From contig CANDOC010000004.1 in assembly GCA_947387575.1 (NCBI GenBank), positions 346,430 to 410,429 on the forward strand: DNA of 64,000 nucleotides, read 5' to 3'. The number at the start of each line of letters is the position of its first letter. Within the stretch, counting starts at the first letter, position 1. Below are positions 1 through 8,978 of this stretch, piece after piece. The notes under the pieces are model-generated. The model worked only from the letters and a program-made list of their open reading frames with translations. It made no database searches and had not been told where the DNA came from. The translations under genes and the position numbers were made by a program. Source of the DNA: Spongorhabdus nitratireducens. Lineage in GTDB: Bacteria > Pseudomonadota > Gammaproteobacteria > Pseudomonadales > Endozoicomonadaceae.

Positions 1-1519
1 TCAGACCGTCATCCCATAAACGTGCAGTACAGGCCAGAGCTGTTGATTGAGCCGCCATCTGTGCCGCTGTTTTCTGCTCAATACCGTCGAGTAACTGACT
101 GTTGTTTGCGTCATTAGTGTCTTGGCCACTTCGTGCCAGCTTATCTTCGGTAACGATACGCAGTACTTTACCAGCCTGTGCAGCCCCCATTACGGCAGTG
201 GTGCTGTTGGGCCAGGCGAAGATAAAGCGCGGATCAAAACCCCGGCCACACATGGCATAGTTGCCGGCACCGTAAGAGCCTCCCACGATAATGCTGATGC
301 GCGGTACTTTGGCATTGGAGACGGCCTGAATCAGTTTGGAACCATGTTTGATAATGCCGTTGCGCTCGACTTCGGTTCCCACCATAAAACCGGTGGTATT
401 GTGGATAAACAGAAGGGGAATGCCGGCCTGATCACAAAGCTGGATAAACTGTGCGGCCTTGCTGGCACCCGCCGGTGTAATCGGACCGTTGTTACCGATA
501 ATGCCGCAGGTCTGGCCTTCTATTTTGATATGGCCACAGACAGTCTGGTTATCAAACTCGGGTTTAAAGTCGAGGAAGTCAGAACTGTCGGCAATACGCG
601 CCAGAATTTCCCGAACATCGTAGGGGGTTTTGGGGTCAGCGGGAACAATGCCTGCCAGTTCATCAGGACTGTAAAGCGGTTCTTCAAATGCCTGCTGTCG
701 GGATGGCATTCCGGCATCCCATGAGACCATGGCCATCACATCCCGGGCAATTCGAATCGCATCCCGGTCATCTTCAGCAAGATATTCACCGGTACCGGCT
801 TGCTGGGAATGCATTTCTGCGCCGCCAAGCTCTTCATGAGTTGCTACTTCACCGGTTGCAGCTTTCAATAGTGGTGGGCCTGCCAGATACATTGTTGCCT
901 GCTGCCGCACCATAATCACATAATCAGACATACCCGGCTGATAGGCTCCGCCTGCAGTTGCACTGCCATGGACGACTGTAATCTGGGGAATACCGGCAGC
1001 CGAGAGTTTGGCCTGATTAAAAAAGGCACGGCCGCCAGGCGCAAAGGTTTCTGCTGCATAGTTAAGATCTGCCCCACCACTCTGAGACAGCGAGATTAAC
1101 GGCAGTTTATTTTCAAGAGAGATCTTCTGCAGTCTCAGTCGCTTTTCCAGGGCAATAGGCGTGATTGTGCCGCCTTTCACTGCGTAGTTATCGACTGCGA
1201 CCAGACAGCGAACGCCGGATACATAACCAATACCGGCGATGCAGGCTGCCCCTGCACCGGTACCATCCTTGTCGCCATACATCTTGTATCCGGCCAGTGA
1301 AGACAGCTCCAGAAACGGACGGCCCGGGTCTACTAATAGATTGAGTCGTTCCCGTGGTAGCAGTATGCCTTTTTTCTCATAACGGGCTTTTTTCTGGTGG
1401 GCAGTGTCTTCGACCAGTGTTTCGATATCCCGAAAAGCCCGCACATGAACATCCATGGCTTCACAGTTAGCGTGAAAACCGGCTGAGCTTGTATTTATAT
1501 TTGTTTCCAGCCTTGGCAT
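1..1519 (-). CDS. atuC: Geranyl-CoA carboxylase beta subunit (AtuC), 3' end beyond window
   Basis: This is the carboxyltransferase subunit of a biotin-dependent acyl-CoA carboxylase. In the acyclic terpene (citronellol/geraniol) pathway it would move CO2 from biotin on AtuF to the gamma-methyl of cis-geranyl-CoA. The frame is open from ATG 1519 to the left edge (about 506 codons) without a stop, so roughly the last 30 residues of a normal 530-540 aa subunit are outside. Visible signatures are the N-terminal RERLNLLVDPG, then GGTITPI, SQSGGADL, GGAYQPGMSDY and, in the second half, NTTGFMVG and GGSYGAGNYAM. These are typical of the MCC/GCC beta family. GAGGA precedes the start and overlaps the atuB stop, with a 10-nt gap, so it is the third gene of an operon. 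A methylcrotonyl-CoA carboxylase is possible from sequence alone; the preceding atuA and atuB favour GCC. Confidence 0.9.
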   Translation of the reverse strand, partial: MPRLETNINTSSAGFHANCEAMDVHVRAFRDIETLVEDTAHQKKARYEKKGILLPRERLNLLVDPGRPFLELSSLAGYKMYGDKDGTGAGAACIAGIGYVSGVRCLVAVDNYAVKGGTITPIALEKRLRLQKISLENKLPLISLSQSGGADLNYAAETFAPGGRAFFNQAKLSAAGIPQITVVHGSATAGGAYQPGMSDYVIMVRQQATMYLAGPPLLKAATGEVATHEELGGAEMHSQQAGTGEYLAEDDRDAIRIARDVMAMVSWDAGMPSRQQAFEEPLYSPDELAGIVPADPKTPYDVREILARIADSSDFLDFKPEFDNQTVCGHIKIEGQTCGIIGNNGPITPAGASKAAQFIQLCDQAGIPLLFIHNTTGFMVGTEVERNGIIKHGSKLIQAVSNAKVPRISIIVGGSYGAGNYAMCGRGFDPRFIFAWPNSTTAVMGAAQAGKVLRIVTEDKLARSGQDTNDANNSQLLDGIEQKTAAQMAAQSTALACTARLWDDGL

Positions 1520-1529
1520 AGCCTGATCC

Positions 1530-2408
1530 TCAACTCTCTTCGTTTTCTTTCAGTACGTCAGGCAATTCAGCCAGATGGAAACCATTGTAGGTTTCTACAT
1601 TGCGGGCTTTGGTAGGGCTGGGCCAGGCAGCACTGCCTAACGGTGCGCCACCGTCGATACGGATGGTTTCACCGTTGATAAATGCAGCACCTTCGCTCAG
1701 CAGGAAAGAGATAACCGAGCTGACTTCTGATTCGGTTGCCATTCGCTTCAGGGGAACATTGTTTTTCAGGGTCGGGATAATCTTTTTCATGGCACCTTCG
1801 TAGGTGTCCATGCCACTGGATGCAACCCAGCCGGGGGCAACAGCATTGACTCTGACACCACTTGGGCCCCATTCAAAAGCAGCTGTCTTGGTTAGGTTGA
1901 CCATACCGGCACGGGCTGCTCCCGAATGGGCCATACCCGGCATGCCATTCCAGTTGTCAGCGGTGATATTGACGATCGCACCACCATGTTGCTTCATACT
2001 CTGGTTGTACACTTCCCGTGACATCAGAAAGCCGCCGGTCAGATTGGTTGCCACTACCGCTTCAAAGCCTTTGGCGCTGATACTTTCCATCGGTGCAGGA
2101 AACTGACCTCCGGCATTGTTTACCAGCCCGTGAATAACACCGAATTTTTCAACAATAGAAGCAATCGCTGCCTGTACACCCTCTTCATGACGTATATCCA
2201 CAGACCATGAAACAACCTTGCCGCCTTCTTCCTCAATTTCGGCGGTTACCCGGTCAAGCTTTTCCTGACTGCGGCCGATCAGAATGACCTGGGCTCCCAG
2301 TGATGCCAGTTCATGTGCAGTACAGCGCCCAATACCACTGCCTCCACCCGTCACAATAATGTTCTTGCCGACAAAAATTTCTGGATGAAGGACGGATTTA
2401 TACGACAT
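1530..2408 (-). CDS. atuB: SDR-family oxidoreductase of acyclic terpene utilization (AtuB)
   Basis: A 292-aa short-chain dehydrogenase/reductase. The Rossmann motif TGGGSGIGR lies near residue 20 and NNAGG near residue 98. The usual catalytic YxxxK is replaced by HSGAARAG followed by NLTKT. This is the signature of the PECR/DECR-like enoyl-CoA reductase branch rather than of classical alcohol dehydrogenases. AtuB of Pseudomonas is a citronellol-cluster SDR of the same size, and gene order (atuA before, atuC after) agrees. It probably oxidises or reduces a terpenoid intermediate with NAD(P)(H); the exact step is unsettled in the literature. AAGG lies 8 nt before ATG 2408. It sits 24 nt behind atuA and 10 nt ahead of atuC. 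Confidence 0.88.
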   Translation of the reverse strand: MSYKSVLHPEIFVGKNIIVTGGGSGIGRCTAHELASLGAQVILIGRSQEKLDRVTAEIEEEGGKVVSWSVDIRHEEGVQAAIASIVEKFGVIHGLVNNAGGQFPAPMESISAKGFEAVVATNLTGGFLMSREVYNQSMKQHGGAIVNITADNWNGMPGMAHSGAARAGMVNLTKTAAFEWGPSGVRVNAVAPGWVASSGMDTYEGAMKKIIPTLKNNVPLKRMATESEVSSVISFLLSEGAAFINGETIRIDGGAPLGSAAWPSPTKARNVETYNGFHLAELPDVLKENEES

Positions 2409-2432
2409 GCTTAATACCTTGTTATTGTTGTT

Positions 2433-4250
2433 TTAATCGCAAAGTTTTGCAGCGAGTGCTGCGGGCACCGGAACCGGAAAATCAAGCAACTGCTGGGCAA
2501 AAGCCTTGCCCTGCGGATCAATCCGCAGGCTGGCGATTCCCCCGCCCCCCAGACTGTTTTCCAGCAGGAAGTTAAATGCCTGAATACCTGGCATAGCCCA
2601 GCGGGCAACCTTGCCACTGACCGGATCCAGAACATGTTGCATCCAGTCGGCAACGGCTTGCTCTGATAGTGCAGCTGCAATATAGGGCACATAGTCAGGA
2701 TGACGGGCAATAACACCAATATTGGCGTGGTTACCCTTATCCCCGGAGCGGGCTACAGCAAGCTTGATCAATGGGACGGTAGCATCAGTCTCTTCAGACA
2801 CTGACGGAGTCTGTTCCTGAACAGGCGAAGGTGGTGTGCTTGAATAACCCTGCTCGGGCAGAACAACGTCAGTGATACTTCCCTCAATATCAACTTTCAG
2901 GTCGAGCCTGCTCTTCTCGACCAGGCATGACCATAACCTGATAACAGGGACAACCGAGGGGCGGCCACCCACAAAGCCTGTCATCCCTGGAGCCATGGCG
3001 GTTGCTGCCTGGGCGATTTCCCGTGAGAAGATAGCCAGGGCTTCTTTCCGGCGGTGAGCAACAGCAATTTTTACGATCACTTCACGGCAGGAGGATATGC
3101 AACTATTTGTGCCATAGGTGCTTTCAGTGCCCAGTATCTCAATGCATTCACCTGAGTAATCACCAAGCTCCAATTCCTCAAATCGCCGCCTTGTTTTGTC
3201 AAGAATTGCACGAGCAACGATTTCTGCTTTTTTATTAGCATCGATACCGGCCAGCAGAAACGATGTAGTGGATTTGAAACCATCACGATAGGTGGCAGAT
3301 ACCTTGTATTTATCAGTAGGAGCGTAACCTGTTGCGCCGGTTACCCTAACCCGGTTTGATCCTGTTTCTTCGAGAGATACTTGAGTGAAATCACAAATCA
3401 CATCCGGGAGTAGATAAGCGCCTGGATCACCAATCTCGTATACCAGTTGTTCCGCGACAGACTCACGACATACGATGCCGCCAGTATTGTCTGGCTTACT
3501 GACTTCAAACCGGCCATCCGCTTCACAGGTGATCACAGGAAAGCCCATATTGCTGTAACCGTCAGCAACTTTTTCCCAGTCGGTAAAGTTGCCGCCGGTG
3601 CACTGAGCGCCACATTCAACAATATGACCTGCAAGGCTGGCCTGAGCCAGCTTGTTGTAGTCGGTCATCGACCAGCCAAATTCATGAACCAGAGGCGCGG
3701 TTACAACAGCGCTGTCGACAATTCGTCCGGTAATAACAATATCTGCTCCGGCTTCAAGTGCCTGAATAATCGGTGAAGCACCAAGATAGGCATTCATGGT
3801 TACCAGGCCTTTCGGCATTGCTTCTTCGCTGAACATTTCTGTCGTGCCGGCTGCTGCCAGATCACTGGCCTGCGGCATCACATTATCACCGGTGACCAGT
3901 GCAACTCTCAAACTCAGGCCGGCCTGTTTGATCACAGCTTCGAGTGCATCACGGCAGGATTCGGGGTTCACACCGCCAGCGTTGCTGATAACACGAATCT
4001 TTTTATCAGCGATATCCTGCAGCAGTGGGCCTATAACCTGAAGGAAGTCTGTTGCATAACCCAGCTCCGTTTTTTTCATTCGGGCTGCAGCCATGATGGA
4101 GAGAGTAACTTCGGCCAGGTAGTCAAACACCAGATAATCGATATCTGCTTGTTTCACCAGCTGTGCTGCCGCAGTTTCGGTATCACCCCAGAAGGCGCTG
4201 GCGCAACCAATGCGGACGGTTTCCGGTTTGTTTTTATTGTTTTTTTCCAC
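2433..4250 (-). CDS. atuA: Acyclic terpene utilization protein AtuA
   Basis: A 605-aa protein. The first ~450 residues match the AtuA/DUF1446 family: [13 protein letters not shown] at the N-terminus, [26 protein letters not shown] and [14 protein letters not shown]. The last ~100 residues ([19 protein letters not shown] onward) are the separate AtuA-like ferredoxin-fold domain. Its biochemical role is unknown, but it is the first gene of atu clusters needed for growth on citronellol and geraniol. I chose GTG 4250 because CGAGGG lies 6 nt upstream; the in-frame ATG at 4283 lacks a ribosome site and would add 11 unconserved residues. It heads the operon atuA-atuB-atuC. Confidence 0.9.
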   Translation of the reverse strand: MEKNNKNKPETVRIGCASAFWGDTETAAAQLVKQADIDYLVFDYLAEVTLSIMAAARMKKTELGYATDFLQVIGPLLQDIADKKIRVISNAGGVNPESCRDALEAVIKQAGLSLRVALVTGDNVMPQASDLAAAGTTEMFSEEAMPKGLVTMNAYLGASPIIQALEAGADIVITGRIVDSAVVTAPLVHEFGWSMTDYNKLAQASLAGHIVECGAQCTGGNFTDWEKVADGYSNMGFPVITCEADGRFEVSKPDNTGGIVCRESVAEQLVYEIGDPGAYLLPDVICDFTQVSLEETGSNRVRVTGATGYAPTDKYKVSATYRDGFKSTTSFLLAGIDANKKAEIVARAILDKTRRRFEELELGDYSGECIEILGTESTYGTNSCISSCREVIVKIAVAHRRKEALAIFSREIAQAATAMAPGMTGFVGGRPSVVPVIRLWSCLVEKSRLDLKVDIEGSITDVVLPEQGYSSTPPSPVQEQTPSVSEETDATVPLIKLAVARSGDKGNHANIGVIARHPDYVPYIAAALSEQAVADWMQHVLDPVSGKVARWAMPGIQAFNFLLENSLGGGGIASLRIDPQGKAFAQQLLDFPVPVPAALAAKLCD

Positions 4251-4363
4251 CGTATTCCCTCGATTAAACGGGCAGAGTGGCATGTCGTAAGCGCAGCAGT
4301 TGCCATGATAAAAGCAAGTATTGGCAAAAGTTGTGCACGACGTTGTTATTATTTGTTGAACGG

Positions 4364-4392
4364 ACTATACCAAGCAAGCGCTTGGTTTTGAA
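4364..4392 (-). promoter_or_regulatory. Predicted atuA promoter with embedded TetR-type operator
   Basis: On the minus strand, -35 TTCAAA (4392-4387) and -10 TATAGT (4369-4364) are separated by 17 bp. That spacer is filled by the palindrome ACCAAGC-N4-GCTTGGT (4369-4386). Pseudomonas AtuR, a TetR-family repressor, is known to bind inverted repeats upstream of atuA. A similar repressor here is an inference, since no atuR gene lies in the window. Confidence 0.55.
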
Positions 4393-4394
4393 GA

Positions 4395-4421
4395 GTCAGG
4401 AATGCTTAGTGCATTCCTGAC
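4395..4421 (-). terminator. Hairpin after the 4440-6155 gene
   Basis: Perfect 11-bp stem GTCAGGAATGC / GCATTCCTGAC with a 5-nt loop, 19 nt beyond the stop of the upstream minus-strand gene. The following minus-strand tract (TCTTCAAAA) is only weakly T-rich, so it may be an inefficient terminator that also insulates the atuA promoter. Confidence 0.5.
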
Positions 4422-4439
4422 AATATTTGTGATGGGAAA

Positions 4440-6155
4440 TTACAGGGAAAGAGGTTGCAGGTTCAGATGATCATGAATTCTGCCAAAATCATAAGCATGA
4501 TCTGCTCCGGCAGGCACACCGATTCTGCCGAATTCAGAACAGGCTGGAACGAATCTTTTTTGGACAAATGCAGATTGTGCTGCCTCTTGATCCAGTTCCT
4601 CACCATGAACCATCGTTACCTTGTGAATGCTGACAACAGCGTCGACAGGTTGATTTCCTCTGGTTAAAGCAGCAATTTTGATGTTTGGGGAATCTTTTTG
4701 TGCGTCAAACCTGGTGCAGGCAACTATAAAGATGCCATTTCGATAAGGAATCTGCAGCCTGTTTTCCGAAGCGCGACTGACTTTATCGGCAGCCCGGATT
4801 TTGCCACTCATAAAGAATTTAAAGTGAAAACCCTCTTCATATGCAGGAGGTAGTTTGTACAGCAGAAGGGGGGAATGCCCTGTCGTGATCGGATGGGAAT
4901 CCATCATAGCTTTTGTTGTAGGGATATTGGGTAGCAGCCCAATACAGTTCTGGCTTGCTTCCAGTGGAGCATAGGCCAGCTCATGATGGTGAAGCTGCAT
5001 GGTCAGATAGGCCTGGTCATCGTGAACAGTCGTCAGCATGCTGTGACAGGAGTTTGCCATTAACTTTGTTTGCTCATTTGGGCGTGGCCACATACTGGTA
5101 AGGTTGGAATAGGCATGCTTTTTCCAGCGCGGTGTTGAAGATGAAGGATCAGGTTCCGTAGAATACTGACACATAATGATACCTCTGCCGTTACAACCGG
5201 CAGGTTCATTACTGGTGAGATAATCTACACCGGTAGCATACTCTCCGTTTCGACTGTCCAGAGTGACGACCAACAAAAACTCTGACTCCGTCTTCTCCCA
5301 AGAAATACCCGTAGCATAGTCAGGGAAGATTCTTGTCTGCAGGTCATCAATGTTTTTGCCCGCAGCTTCTTTTAGTCCTCCACGGGAGCGTGCATCTGTG
5401 TTTAGTACTGACGCTACAGTCCAGGGGTTGTCTACCGGAGTAACCGGGACATAGCAAACATTGTTATCTCTGTCCGGGAATGGACGTATGTCCATTCTGG
5501 GTGCATCTGTTTCGGCACCGGTGATGACAATTCTGAACACATGGTTGTCAGCAAGCGCAAATACTGCAGGTTGGTGGCCCTCTTTTTCATCACGGAATGG
5601 GCGGGAGAAATGTATCGGCATACCGAGATTTCTCAGTTTGAATGCTTCCAGCTCGGGGTTGAGCTCTTTAGAACTTGCTCCCTCGGTTTGATCTGTCTTC
5701 GTGGGGAATACTTCGTCGAGCTGTTGAATCAGGGCAGCATTCTGAAGGAGTGGCTTCATTCCGTAATCAGCAAGATTCCTGGTTTCGACCAGGCTTGCTG
5801 CCACCGATGCTACTACTCCGGCCTGTCCGGCATTTTCACGGTAAAGGTGGATCTGACCATCGATTGTGCCGACAACGTGAAGACCTTCCGAGACCTGAAC
5901 GTGCCGGGTAATAAATCCACAGTTATTAACACCTGTGTGTGGCACTGTTGGTGATTTTGGAATCCCGTCAAGAACAATATCTTTGTGGTTGAGGGGGGTA
6001 TCAATATCGATTATTGATCGTACAAACAGTGTTGATGTTGTTGCTTCCGTACTGGCGGATCTGGATGTAACCAGATTCAGGCCGGGACCAGCCATGGAGA
6101 CCGGCACAGTAATGCTGGCAGTGATTGCCAGCAGCGCTGTGAGTTTACGAATCAT
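4440..6155 (-). CDS. Secreted protein of unknown function
   Basis: A 571-aa protein I cannot place in a family. The N-terminus (MIRKLTALLAITASITVPVSMA) is a clear Sec signal peptide with a likely AxA-type cut near residue 22, so the product is periplasmic or secreted. The mature part has no membrane segment and holds several scattered cysteines (for example around CNGRGIIMC), allowing disulfides. Composition is mixed, with no internal repeat seen. GGAGGT stands 7 nt before ATG 6155, an excellent ribosome site. The gene is followed by a hairpin at 4395-4421 and preceded by an 80-nt gap to the PqaA-like gene, which may share its transcript. The function is not known. Confidence 0.8.
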   Translation of the reverse strand: MIRKLTALLAITASITVPVSMAGPGLNLVTSRSASTEATTSTLFVRSIIDIDTPLNHKDIVLDGIPKSPTVPHTGVNNCGFITRHVQVSEGLHVVGTIDGQIHLYRENAGQAGVVASVAASLVETRNLADYGMKPLLQNAALIQQLDEVFPTKTDQTEGASSKELNPELEAFKLRNLGMPIHFSRPFRDEKEGHQPAVFALADNHVFRIVITGAETDAPRMDIRPFPDRDNNVCYVPVTPVDNPWTVASVLNTDARSRGGLKEAAGKNIDDLQTRIFPDYATGISWEKTESEFLLVVTLDSRNGEYATGVDYLTSNEPAGCNGRGIIMCQYSTEPDPSSSTPRWKKHAYSNLTSMWPRPNEQTKLMANSCHSMLTTVHDDQAYLTMQLHHHELAYAPLEASQNCIGLLPNIPTTKAMMDSHPITTGHSPLLLYKLPPAYEEGFHFKFFMSGKIRAADKVSRASENRLQIPYRNGIFIVACTRFDAQKDSPNIKIAALTRGNQPVDAVVSIHKVTMVHGEELDQEAAQSAFVQKRFVPACSEFGRIGVPAGADHAYDFGRIHDHLNLQPLSL

Positions 6156-6235
6156 TTAATCTACCTCCAGGAGTTATAGATCATGCCCAAAGGTAGACAA
6201 ACAGAGGTAGTTTACAGTTCCGGCTGTAAGTTGCG

Positions 6236-7861
6236 TTATCTGACGGGAGGATAAGATTCCGGTCGCACCAAAACCGGGGTGGTCAGTAGGAGAGGAGGTA
6301 AGCTTTTGTCCTCAAAAGAAAATTCCGTGAAAAATGCACTCCAGCCTTTGTCTGGAAATGAAATATCGAACGTATATTTACAGGAAATGCCCTGACAGGT
6401 GGCATCGATATGCCGGGCTATATACCGAACAGGAGCTTCAGAGCCCCGGTTTATTCGAAAATCTCGAATGTCCGGACTTTCTGCCTGCCAGAAAAGTATA
6501 TGATTCGGTCTTTGGGTTGTGGTCACCACAAGCTTTCCGTCTACCAGCTGCCATTTCAATTCGGGTAGCGGTGTTCCGGTGGCAATGTAGGCAGCAAAAG
6601 CAGTCAGGCTATCGGTTACTGTTGCAGCATTCTCCCGCACGATGTAATGAGGGTTATTGGGCAGAACCTGGGTATACGTTGGACCTTTTAGCTCTTTCAG
6701 GAAAAACTGCCAACTGTCCGGCAGGAAAAAGTCATCGCTGGAAGCACTGAGGACCAACTTGGGCTGGGTAATACGATTTTTATAAGTAAATGGGTCAACC
6801 AGATGGAGTAGCAGCTCAAGATTTTGCCTTTCTATCTTTTGTTGTGGTGATAGCTGGCGTCCGGGCTCCAGTAGCTGCAACATGCTGCGGTAGCTGGCCA
6901 CAGCGGGTGCCCAATGTCCGGCGTAGGCCATAAACTGATGCTGCATGCTGGGCACTGTATTCAGCACATCAATGACGCCTGGCATGATGGCCACAACCCG
7001 TGGATCAAAGGCTGCGGTTAACCAGGTTATCCAGCCCCGCTTGGAGAGACCGCTGACAATAAACTTGTCGGCTGATGGCAGGTTGTGTCGGGCTAATAAT
7101 GTTTGGGTAACATCCATCGCTTTCACTGCGGCTTTAAGCATCGGCAGTTGCAGTGGAACACTTGTATAAGTGTCAGGATTGGATATAAACCGCCTCCAGC
7201 TCCAGGCAATCAGGTCATCTTCCTTGTAGAAACCATGAGCGCCTCCGGGGGTGACCTTGCCTTCTTTTGTTGCTTGGGAGTTATCCTGGCTGAAACTGAA
7301 ATACTGATTGGGTATGTCCTGTAAATGGACAACAATCAGCCCGGTTCTTGCAGCTATGGACTGAAAGTTAAGAGCATCTGATCCCGGTTGAGCCGGTGTA
7401 CCGGCAATAGGATGCAGGGTTCCACCGTCGATATAGAAAATGATATGTCCTGAGTGTGATACTGCAGTCTGTGACTCGGGAATATAGAGTGTCAGGCGGT
7501 GTTGCCAGAGAGGAAAGTCGACCCCGGCGGCTTCACCCTCCAGCCAGCGCTGGGAAGTGAATTTGTATCCCAGCCGGCGGATGCGAAGTAACTTGCCATC
7601 CAGTTCAATTGTCTCACTGGTTTCGACATCAGGCTGCTGTGGCAGGGTAAAGCCATTGTCCTGTCGCTGCAGAAACGCTTGAATAATCTGCTCGGGATGT
7701 TGCTCGATCTGTTCGTGTGTGGCGCTGGTTGGCTGTACCACTTTATTACCCGGGTTATCCATGTCGGCTGCGGTCGTTGGTGAATTCTGTCCTGTAGCGG
7801 CTGTCTGCAGGGAGAATAACATCAGGCAAAGAACAAAAATGTATCGAGCACCGAAGGTCAT
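6236..7861 (-). CDS. PhoPQ-activated pathogenicity-related (PqaA-like) protein
   Basis: A 541-aa exported protein of the PhoPQ_related family (PF10142), an alpha/beta-hydrolase-like fold first seen as PqaA in Salmonella. The signal peptide covers about residues 1-23 (YIFVLCLMLFSLQTAATG). The family core is clear: LYIPE near residue 110, VSGLSKRGWITWLTAAFDPRV as nucleophile-elbow region, VIMPG-like strand and DSWQFFLKELKG. Within SGLSKRG the Ser sits where a hydrolase nucleophile would be. I prefer ATG 7861 because AAGAG lies 9 nt upstream; ATG 7870 would touch that site directly. The role is unproven even in Salmonella; an envelope hydrolase is the best guess. Confidence 0.85.
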   Translation of the reverse strand: MTFGARYIFVLCLMLFSLQTAATGQNSPTTAADMDNPGNKVVQPTSATHEQIEQHPEQIIQAFLQRQDNGFTLPQQPDVETSETIELDGKLLRIRRLGYKFTSQRWLEGEAAGVDFPLWQHRLTLYIPESQTAVSHSGHIIFYIDGGTLHPIAGTPAQPGSDALNFQSIAARTGLIVVHLQDIPNQYFSFSQDNSQATKEGKVTPGGAHGFYKEDDLIAWSWRRFISNPDTYTSVPLQLPMLKAAVKAMDVTQTLLARHNLPSADKFIVSGLSKRGWITWLTAAFDPRVVAIMPGVIDVLNTVPSMQHQFMAYAGHWAPAVASYRSMLQLLEPGRQLSPQQKIERQNLELLLHLVDPFTYKNRITQPKLVLSASSDDFFLPDSWQFFLKELKGPTYTQVLPNNPHYIVRENAATVTDSLTAFAAYIATGTPLPELKWQLVDGKLVVTTTQRPNHILFWQAESPDIRDFRINRGSEAPVRYIARHIDATCQGISCKYTFDISFPDKGWSAFFTEFSFEDKSLPPLLLTTPVLVRPESYPPVR

Positions 7862-7999
7862 GCACTTCATCTCTTTTCATAATTTTGCCTGAAGTAAAGA
7901 CCTTAATCGGCATATTTCCCAGCCGGGTTAGTATAAGCATGCAGCTGGGGTGCGTTATTAGTGAACGATTGTTGATAGCGAACTATTGTTGTTGGCGAG

Positions 8000-8701
8000 C
8001 TATGACGCAGTGGTGTGATAGAGCCGGTTAAACAATCGGGGTTCATGCTCCGGGTTGATCCGGTAAAGTGCTGCCGGCCGGTTACTGCCATAGCGCATGG
8101 TTCCTGTAGGCTGCAGCAGGTTATCACTGAGGAAGCGGTTACGGATCGAACGCATGGGCGGAGCTTTTCCCAGCAGGGCTTCAAATACCTTGCGAATATC
8201 GGAGAGGGAGAATGTTTCAGGCAGCAGATAAAGCGGCAGGGTGCTGTACTGAACCTTTTTGGATAACCGCTCCATTGCTTGCTTTACCAGTGCGCCATGG
8301 TCAAAAGCCAGGGTCGAAGTCTCTCCCATAGCACTGACATCATGCCATTCCGCATCGGTACCGAGCTTCAGCTCGGCAGAAGGTGGAATCAGGGCATAGT
8401 AAACCACGGTCAGTGACCAGCCACGGGTATCCCGGAAATCATTGCCAATCGTAACCACCTGTTCGAGATATGTCGGAGGCGTATCCAGCAGGGTCAGTAA
8501 ATGGCGCTCTGCCGTATTATCCAGACAGCTGTCCAGCTCCGGTTCAATACGTCCGGCAGGCAGAGCCGGCAGGTCGGTATCGGGCCGGCTATGGGTTAAT
8601 ACCTGTAACTTGTTATCACGCAGTACAAAAGCGGCAATATCTACGGATATTAATGCTGTTGAAAGAAGCATACCGGTTTTGGCATCTGCAGACAGCGTCA
8701 T
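8000..8701 (-). CDS. nrtR: NrtR-family transcriptional regulator of NAD metabolism
   Basis: A 233-aa regulator with an N-terminal Nudix-fold sensor (about residues 15-150) and a C-terminal winged-helix DNA-binding domain (about 160-230). NrtR proteins repress NAD salvage or de novo genes and are relieved by ADP-ribose. The Nudix box is degenerate: PAGRIEPELDSCLDNTAERHLL lacks the REUxEE metal-binding core, so hydrolysis is unlikely and a sensor role is likely. The C-terminal stretch RSIRNRFLSDNLLQPTG resembles the family wing-helix region. It is transcribed away from the NAD-salvage fusion gene starting at 8979, the classic regulator-target arrangement. The ribosome site is weak (AAGG). Confidence 0.88.
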   Translation of the reverse strand: MTLSADAKTGMLLSTALISVDIAAFVLRDNKLQVLTHSRPDTDLPALPAGRIEPELDSCLDNTAERHLLTLLDTPPTYLEQVVTIGNDFRDTRGWSLTVVYYALIPPSAELKLGTDAEWHDVSAMGETSTLAFDHGALVKQAMERLSKKVQYSTLPLYLLPETFSLSDIRKVFEALLGKAPPMRSIRNRFLSDNLLQPTGTMRYGSNRPAALYRINPEHEPRLFNRLYHTTAS

Positions 8702-8748
8702 TCTTTGGGGCCTTTTCTGAATCTCATTTCACTTTATTATGGGTATTC

Positions 8749-8786
8749 TTGACAGGATAGTAAATCAGGTTCACTATGTTAGTGAA
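8749..8786 (+). promoter_or_regulatory. Predicted NAD-salvage promoter with NrtR-like palindrome
   Basis: A consensus -35 TTGACA at 8749-8754 is followed 17 bp later by a weak -10 (CACTAT, 8772-8777). A perfect 7-bp inverted repeat, TTCACTA-TGT-TAGTGAA (8770-8786), covers the -10. Its place in the nrtR/pncA-pncB divergent region makes it the likely NrtR operator; this is inferred from position and symmetry. Confidence 0.55.
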
Positions 8787-8978
8787 TCTAGTTTCATAAC
8801 CGATATTATCAGACTGCCATCAACTGCCCGACAATCTTTCATGATCTGGCTCTCCAGAGCATAGCTAGAGCATAAAAAATCGGATGGTTAAAGAAGTGAT
8901 GGCACTGAGTCCCAGAACTGTGGCCTGAACAGCCATAAGCAGGATGTACCGTCACCCCCGGGCCGAGAGGCCGACGGT

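Noticed and set aside
122..915. Plus-strand open frames at the left edge
   Set aside because: They lie opposite atuC, whose reading frame is continuous with all carboxyltransferase motifs.
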